Shown here: positions 8,230 to 12,000 of the stretch, piece by piece
Layout: every line of letters starts with the position of its first letter
Numbering within the stretch: the first letter of the stretch is position 1
NCBI GenBank assembly: GCA_009760855.2
Contig: WPIO01000042.1
Location: forward strand, 2,278,001 to 2,290,000
Length of the DNA stretch: 12,000 bases
Source: Cristatella mucedo
Taxonomy: Eukaryota; Bryozoa; Phylactolaemata; Cristatellidae
Direction of reading: 5' to 3'
Program-made: the position numbers and the translations under genes
The notes under the pieces: model-generated
What the model saw: only the letters and a program-made list of their open reading frames with translations
Told to the model about the DNA's origin: nothing
The model's database searches: none

Positions 8230-8301
8230 ACTAAATAAATAAATAAATCCTAGCTGATTAAACAGCCTCTTTTTGTATAGCGACAGAAGAGCCTTTACGG
8301 C

Positions 8302-8327
8302 TATCACCACCGCTTGTAGTGGTGATA
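8302..8327. repeat. 9 bp inverted repeat with 8 nt loop in the SINE body
   Basis: TATCACCAC and GTGGTGATA flank CGCTTGTA. In the SINE transcript this would form a stable hairpin just after the tRNA-related region. Confidence 0.8.
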
Positions 8328-8355
8328 AAGAATCGCCCACTGAAGGAATCGAACC

Positions 8356-8379
8356 CACGACCTCGGGACCGAGGTCGTG
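8356..8379. repeat. 24 bp near-perfect palindrome in the SINE tRNA region
   Basis: CACGACCTCGG, then GA, then its exact reverse complement. It occupies the place where the anticodon arm would be in a tRNA, directly upstream of the B box on the minus strand. Confidence 0.85.
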
Positions 8380-8450
8380 AAAGCAACCACCTTACCTAGT
8401 GTAACGTGCACCTACATCCGCGTGGGAGCACAATACCCGCAATCGAGTCA

Positions 8451-9195
8451 AAGTCAATCGCTAAGTGGGATGGGGCTCTTTACTCAGCTACCGACCTACA
8501 GCCCTGCAACGTGTGGCTCGCCAATGGCCACATGCAGGGCGTCCTTGACCGGGAAGGCGTCGTACCACTTTATGCCTGTCTTTTGTGGTCTACGCGGGTA
8601 ATTGGTTGAATGCCAAAAGATTAAGCTTAAAGGCTTCTCTTCCTTTTCATGGCCTCCTGTAATTGGTTTACTCTGCGGCGGTCCAATCACTCCCTAATTG
8701 CTGAGTGCGAATTTTCGAGCCGGGAATGTCTAGTCTGCTATCTCGTACGGACGGGTGGATGTAGTGTGGCAACAGAAACCCTCGGCTCCATTATGGCTGG
8801 GACATATAAATTCGGCCATGTTCGGCCACTAATTTCTTGCTTGGCAGCTGAAAGCAACCTTAACCAAAGACCTTGAAACAATGTCTTGTCGCAGTCTCTG
8901 GCAAACGCAAGAAGACTCTAAGCCTAGGGAAATCCTCTGCCAAAATTGCGAGCGATACGGCGACCATGTCGCTTATTGAAGAGTTGTTTGCAAGCCATCT
9001 CTCTATTCGACGTCTGCTCTATGGGCCGAGTGCCTACTGGTATTTATAAAGACAGCTAGTATTTGGTTTGTCTTCGGCAGTACGGCTGCCGATGAAATAA
9101 GTCAAACTCGAAGAGAGATTCAAAGCTTTAGGGTAGTGACGGCTCCAACAGGACATGGTCATTACACAGAGAATCTCTTCACAAGAATGTACGCA
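8451..9195. other. intergenic stretch, no gene recognised
   Basis: The open frames here (the longest 75 codons, 8649-8876 plus) show no domain, signal peptide or codon bias. A short direct repeat, TTCGGCCATG/TTCGGCCACT, is at 8812-8831. Towards 9195 this becomes the region just beyond the probable 3' end of the minus-strand fibronectin-domain gene. Confidence 0.45.
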
Positions 9196-9201
9196 TTTAT
9201 T
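9196..9201 (-). terminator. candidate poly(A) signal AATAAA
   Basis: AATAAA on the minus strand lies 252 nt past the stop codon of the fibronectin-domain gene and would give a ~270 nt 3' UTR. A CTGTGTAATG stretch ~35 nt further downstream could serve as a weak GU-rich element. The hexamer is common by chance, so this is only a candidate. Confidence 0.4.
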
Positions 9202-9452
9202 GTTTAGGCAAATAAGCAAAACAGATTACTCTTAGTGAAGAAAAAGCAAGCCTTGTGCACTAGCCGGGATACGCCTGGGTCAGAATCGAAGCAGAGAATC
9301 TCATTACTGAGGATCGAGTTCAAGGAGCAAGGGGCGTGCACTCATCATCTAGGACTGCTCGGATGCCAAGCTGTAAAGAATGAAAGTTAACTAAGAGCTG
9401 GCTTTCGCACGATCAAGACCGAGATGTGGTTGTTGTGTGTGTGGTGCGTGGC

Positions 9453-10004
9453 TTAGGCGCCACAGTCGCGATCGTGAGCCGTCAGGTAGGCGGCCTCTGC
9501 TTTGTCGTCGGCAGAGCGCTTGTATCCGCGCTCGAGTGCATGCTTGTACACGCGATATCGCCAGGCTGCGTAGGCCAGTGCCACCAGAGTCATGATGAAC
9601 GCGATCACGAGGAGCACGACCAGAAGGCTGTCGGCGCGAATGAGTTCCAGGGTGTGAATCTCGGCGCAGCCCATAACGGGCGGCTGCGATGAGTTCACCA
9701 TGACGGCAGCAACACACACGTTGTAGCGATGGGCCGACTCAGGCAGGTATATTGTGGCCGAGGTGGCCATGGCGTTCTCTCCACGAACGCGAACCTCTGT
9801 CTTGCCGTCGCTGTGATGAACCTCGTAGCTCTGCACCGTCTTTGGATCGCTGGCCGCCCAGTGGAGGCTCACGCTGTGCACGTCCACCTTTCCAACAGTC
9901 AGCGTCACGTTCGCTGTTGTCTTCCAACTGGGCGCCGCCGCGCAGCGAGCGAGAGTCGCTAGACACACAGCGGTTACCATCCTGAGCTCAAGTGACAGCA
10001 TCAT
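9453..10004 (-). CDS. small type I membrane protein with one fibronectin type III domain
   Basis: Started at the first of two adjacent ATGs, the product is 183 residues. A signal peptide (MMLSLELRMVTAVCLATLARCAAA) ends near residue 24. One fibronectin type III domain spans about residues 25-118, with the core Trp in VSLHW, the tyrosine strand SYEVHHSDG and the tyrosine-corner-like LPESAHRYNVCVAAV. Two N-glycosylation sequons (NVT, NSS) and two cysteines (in YNVCV and VMGCAE) may give a disulfide. A hydrophobic helix (SLLVVLLVIAFIMTLVALAYAAW, about 126-148) and a ~33-residue basic, Tyr-containing tail follow. The expected place is the cell surface, with the domain outside. The layout recalls FNDC4/FNDC5-like proteins, but I do not claim orthology. 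The frame stays open upstream to an ATG at 10091; that part lacks domain features and contains possible splice acceptors (ending near 10034 and 10017), so a start at 10004, 10001 or 9980 is more likely. The ATG at 9980 has the strongest Kozak context. Third codon positions are GC-rich, unlike the flanks. Confidence 0.75.
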   Translation of the reverse strand: MMLSLELRMVTAVCLATLARCAAAPSWKTTANVTLTVGKVDVHSVSLHWAASDPKTVQSYEVHHSDGKTEVRVRGENAMATSATIYLPESAHRYNVCVAAVMVNSSQPPVMGCAEIHTLELIRADSLLVVLLVIAFIMTLVALAYAAWRYRVYKHALERGYKRSADDKAEAAYLTAHDRDCGA

Positions 10005-10261
10005 CGCGTTTGTCGAGTAGTGGCGTGTGGCTGAGAGCGAAGACCTGCAACGGTAGTCGACAATCAGCGCCTCTGCGTGGCGCAGGCCCACGGCTAGCCA
10101 AGGGCAGCGGCCATGCCATCGTCAACAGACGATGAAGGGAACTGTCGGGCAGCATTCTGAGGGCACTGGTGCTGGTGATACAAGATAACAAGGTAGCAGC
10201 CGTCGAGTGGGCCACATTGACACACACGTAGTAGTTCACCGTTCGTTCTTCGTGCATGCAT

Positions 10262-10262
<1 letters not shown>
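10005..10262 (-). promoter_or_regulatory. 5' leader and promoter-proximal region of the fibronectin-domain gene
   Basis: This region lies between the likely start codon and the (CT)n tract. On the minus strand it holds two CAG acceptor-like sites, with the bases after them at about 10034 and 10017, so the first exon may lie further upstream. No TATA box is evident. A TGCATGCATGC palindromic stretch at about 10253-10263 borders the microsatellite. Confidence 0.35.

Positions 10263-10345
<83 letters not shown>
10263..10345 (+). repeat. (CT)41 microsatellite
   Basis: An uninterrupted CT dinucleotide tract of 82-83 bp, read as (GA)n on the minus strand in the direction of the fibronectin-domain gene. 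The long Arg-Glu and Leu-Ser open frames across it are artefacts. Uninterrupted length suggests it is polymorphic. GA tracts near arthropod promoters can bind GAGA-type factors; that is inference here. Confidence 0.98.
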
Positions 10346-10348
<3 letters not shown>

Positions 10349-10573
10349 CACCCTTCATTTCACAAGCATGTTCTCGTTTACCATTTATTCTCCGTTCATA
10401 TTCTCGTTCATCGTTCATTCTTCTCACCAATGCTTATTCAGTGCTCATCCTTCACATGCATGCAGCCACAAACACAAGTTTCACGACCCAAGCTCCAGGG
10501 TGTCGAATATATACCATATATATCATAGAATATAATAGCATTTAATATATTATGGAATATCTACCATTGAGCC
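10346..10573. other. pyrimidine-rich then AT-rich spacer
   Basis: About 10346-10440 repeats degenerate CGTTCA/TTCTCGTT words, perhaps decayed microsatellite. About 10505-10562 is very AT-rich, with ATATATA stretches. No gene is seen. Confidence 0.6.
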
Positions 10574-10675
10574 AACAATGCAGACATGCCAGCTGACTGG
10601 TCGACAGTGCAAGTCACACCAATTGAACAATGCAGACATGCCAGCTGACTGGTCGACAGTGCAAGTCACACCAAT
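10574..10675 (+). repeat. perfect 52 bp direct tandem duplication
   Basis: The unit beginning AACAATGCAGACATGCC at 10574 recurs at 10626 with no mismatch over 50 bases. Divergence starts right after 10675. It is a recent local duplication with no coding meaning; the 115-codon plus frame starting inside it has no recognisable domain. Confidence 0.95.
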
Positions 10676-11698
10676 GCTAACGGCCAGGCTGCCACGCACT
10701 GTAACCTACTCGATTGCATCGGATGGGGCGGCTTCTTTCTTACCGATTTCTCGGCAATTCAGTATCATTGCAGTAGCCAGCCAGATTCTTAGTAGCCAGC
10801 CAGCCAGTCTTAACCCCGTCGATTCCAGATTTGGAATGCTGGTTGCTGATGGGCGTCGGTGCAGCTACTGTATACTAATTATTAGTTTGCCTCTGCCCTC
10901 GGAGCTTAAAATTACTGTCGCATAATGGCCGTGGGCCACCAAGGCCGCTTTCAGAGTTGGTCTGGGCAGCAGCAGCTCCGTGCGAAGCCGAGATGCTTGA
11001 CGCAAGCACTATACTCCTCATGCCGCCATCCTAAGCAGCTGAGTTATCTCCACCGCCCAGCATTACCCAAGCCTTAACGACAGTTCTTGACAAATCGGCT
11101 TACCGTGACTGACCATTGTAACCAACTGGCTTGTCTACAGCACTGCACACCAAAGCAGGGGAGCAAAATAGTTGACTCCAGTTAAACGATGCAATACAGA
11201 TTTCGCAGAATAAGGCTATTTACCAACAAGACACCTAAAAATGACACAGGTGCAAGTAAATTTTTTTAAATGATTGAGCAAGTCAACTGACGACAAGACT
11301 CCCGTAGTATCAACCGTCACAGCTTTCACCTAAACATCTCCTTCCACACAACTAAAAATGGTTTTAAAAGTGAACATTTCAGTAACTAATCTGATTGCGA
11401 TAACAACGGCAAACTCCCTAGATCCGTACTAGCTCCTAGATCCTTACTTTGACGTAGGCGAGAAAGTCTCAGAGGCTCACTACCCGGAGCTCTCTTTTTC
11501 TGACCCTCTCTGGTTCTTTTTGGCTCTTACCCATCTGTATGAGCCACACGGGTACACACGGGTCGATCAGCCCGACCAGGAGGGTGGGCGCTGCTGCCAG
11601 CCTCGCAGTTATAGATGACCTGTAACCTCAGACATGGAGCTATACCCGCATCAGCTGCTCCGACTAATCTAGCAGAGATGTTGATTTATGGAGTACAG
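10676..11698. other. about 1 kb without recognisable gene
   Basis: Nothing here supports a gene on either strand. Small features seen: TAGCCAGCCAG repeated at about 10774-10784 and 10792-10802 (GCCA-rich), and a CACACGGGT direct repeat near 11547-11564. Composition is mixed and stop codons are frequent. Confidence 0.45.
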
Positions 11699-11744
11699 CA
11701 GCGGTTGTCAACCTGTGGGTGGCGACCCCTTTGAGGGTCGAACG
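11699..11744 (+). mobile_element. hAT-type DNA transposon terminus (SPIN/Charlie-like), fragment
   Basis: CAGCGGTTGTCAACCTGTGG and the following GTGGCGACCCCTTTGAGGG, then GTCGAACG, strongly resemble the terminal inverted repeat and subterminal sequence that I remember for SPIN-like hAT elements (CAGCGGTTCTCAACC type). CGACCC at 11723-11728 pairs with GGGTCG at 11735-11740, matching the hairpin seen in that family. The 8 bases before the terminus (11691-11698) would be the target duplication, but the opposite end is not in this window. Similarity fades after about 11744, so the copy is either internally divergent or truncated. Confidence 0.6.
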
Positions 11745-12000
11745 TAAGAATTTCTTACTGCCATATGGATATCACACAGATGACGATGACTTAAGCTGAA
11801 GGCACAGACAGTAAGTAGCACGGCTGAATAAGCGGAAGGATGAATGCATCGACCAAGTGGCGATTTTTCCTTGGTAGCATCACTCCGTGTGTAAAAATCA
11901 TCGCTATCGCAAGCCGGAGCTGTCTACTTCTGGGGCTTGGGTTCACGGTAGCTCTTCTATTGCGAGCATTTTATCCAGGGGCACAGAACCTTGGCCTCCA
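11745..12000. other. possible interior of the hAT element or host flank
   Basis: No coding frame or repeat is recognised. A small inverted repeat GTAAGAA/TTCTTAC (11744-11758) sits directly at the end of the hAT-like similarity. The opposite inverted terminus (CAACC... read in complement) was not found before the window ends. Confidence 0.3.

Larger units (their letters stand above)
8230..8450 (-). mobile_element. tRNA-derived SINE
   Basis: The minus strand contains GTGGGTTCGATTCC (complement of 8345-8358), a good RNA polymerase III B box. An A-box-like TAGGTAAGGTGGTTGC lies ~40 nt upstream (complement of 8384-8399). A tRNA-unrelated body follows, then an ATTT-repeat tail at 8233-8248. Two hairpins lie in the body: a perfect 11 bp stem with a 2-nt loop (8356-8379) and a perfect 9 bp stem with an 8-nt loop (8302-8327). 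The 5' end is uncertain and may extend to about 8450. Tick genomes contain abundant tRNA-derived SINEs such as Ruka, but I cannot confirm membership in a named family. The 70-codon minus-strand open frame overlapping it (8146-8358) is not a gene. Confidence 0.72.

Noticed and set aside
8146-8358. 70-codon minus-strand open frame
   Set aside because: It runs through the SINE body, the ATTT tail and unrelated flank. Its start falls inside the B-box region, so it is not a gene.
8340-8410. Functional tRNA gene on the minus strand
   Set aside because: The B box is good, but acceptor and anticodon arms do not fold as a tRNA (a long perfect hairpin takes the anticodon place). A SINE fits better.
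9391-9717. 108-codon minus-strand frame and several plus-strand frames over 9426-9985
   Set aside because: They overlap the fibronectin-domain frame and lack signal peptide, domain or helix; they are shadows of a GC-rich coding exon.
10005-10091. Extended N-terminus of the fibronectin-domain protein from the ATG at 10091
   Set aside because: It would bury the signal peptide ~38 residues inside, and the segment has acceptor-like splice sites; a start at 10004, 10001 or 9980 is more plausible.
10094-10535. Several open frames rich in Arg-Glu or Leu-Ser repeats on both strands
   Set aside because: They are only translations of the CT/GA dinucleotide tract and its flanks.
10578-10925. 115-codon plus-strand frame
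   Set aside because: It begins in the 52 bp duplication, and its product has no recognisable motif or compositional bias.

Overview
The window looks like repeat-rich, non-coding-dominated DNA from an arthropod-like animal genome. A tick (Ixodida) is my best guess. It rests on the mix of a CR1/L2-type LINE, a tRNA-derived SINE, a long (CT)n microsatellite and a small intron-poor gene, not on any diagnostic gene. There are no prokaryotic operons, Shine-Dalgarno sites or bacterial genes.

Layout. (1) Positions 240-3616 hold a nearly full-length ORF2 of a CR1/L2/Rex1-type non-LTR retrotransposon on the minus strand (APE endonuclease, then reverse transcriptase). It is broken by one nonsense codon and three small frameshifts, and its catalytic YxDD motif is altered. 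(2) About 3782-4165 holds the 3' end of a second LINE on the plus strand, with a TTTGAR tail. (3) About 4182-8123 is the most unusual part. It is a ~3.9 kb foldback structure with ~680 bp inverted arms (4648-5322 against 7394-8082) around a ~2.1 kb core of diverged ~170 bp tandem monomers. Every core monomer carries three ATTGC-like words spaced exactly 10 nt apart. No transposase or other convincing protein is encoded. (4) About 8230-8450 is a minus-strand tRNA-derived SINE. (5) 9453-10004 (minus) is the only convincing cellular gene: a small secreted-type I membrane protein with one fibronectin type III domain, one transmembrane helix and a short basic tail. A possible poly(A) signal lies downstream and an 82-83 bp (CT)n tract lies ~260 bp upstream of its start. 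(6) 10574-10675 is a perfect 52 bp tandem duplication. (7) 11699-11744 resembles one end of a hAT DNA transposon of the SPIN/Charlie type and probably continues beyond the window.

The LINEs and the SINE probably relate as autonomous and parasitic retroelements. A 12-nt match between the LINE 3' UTR and the SINE tail hints at a shared 3'-end recognition class. The foldback/tandem-repeat element is the best candidate for something undescribed: a non-autonomous foldback transposon or satellite-derived structure whose repeats look like arrays of phased protein-binding sites.
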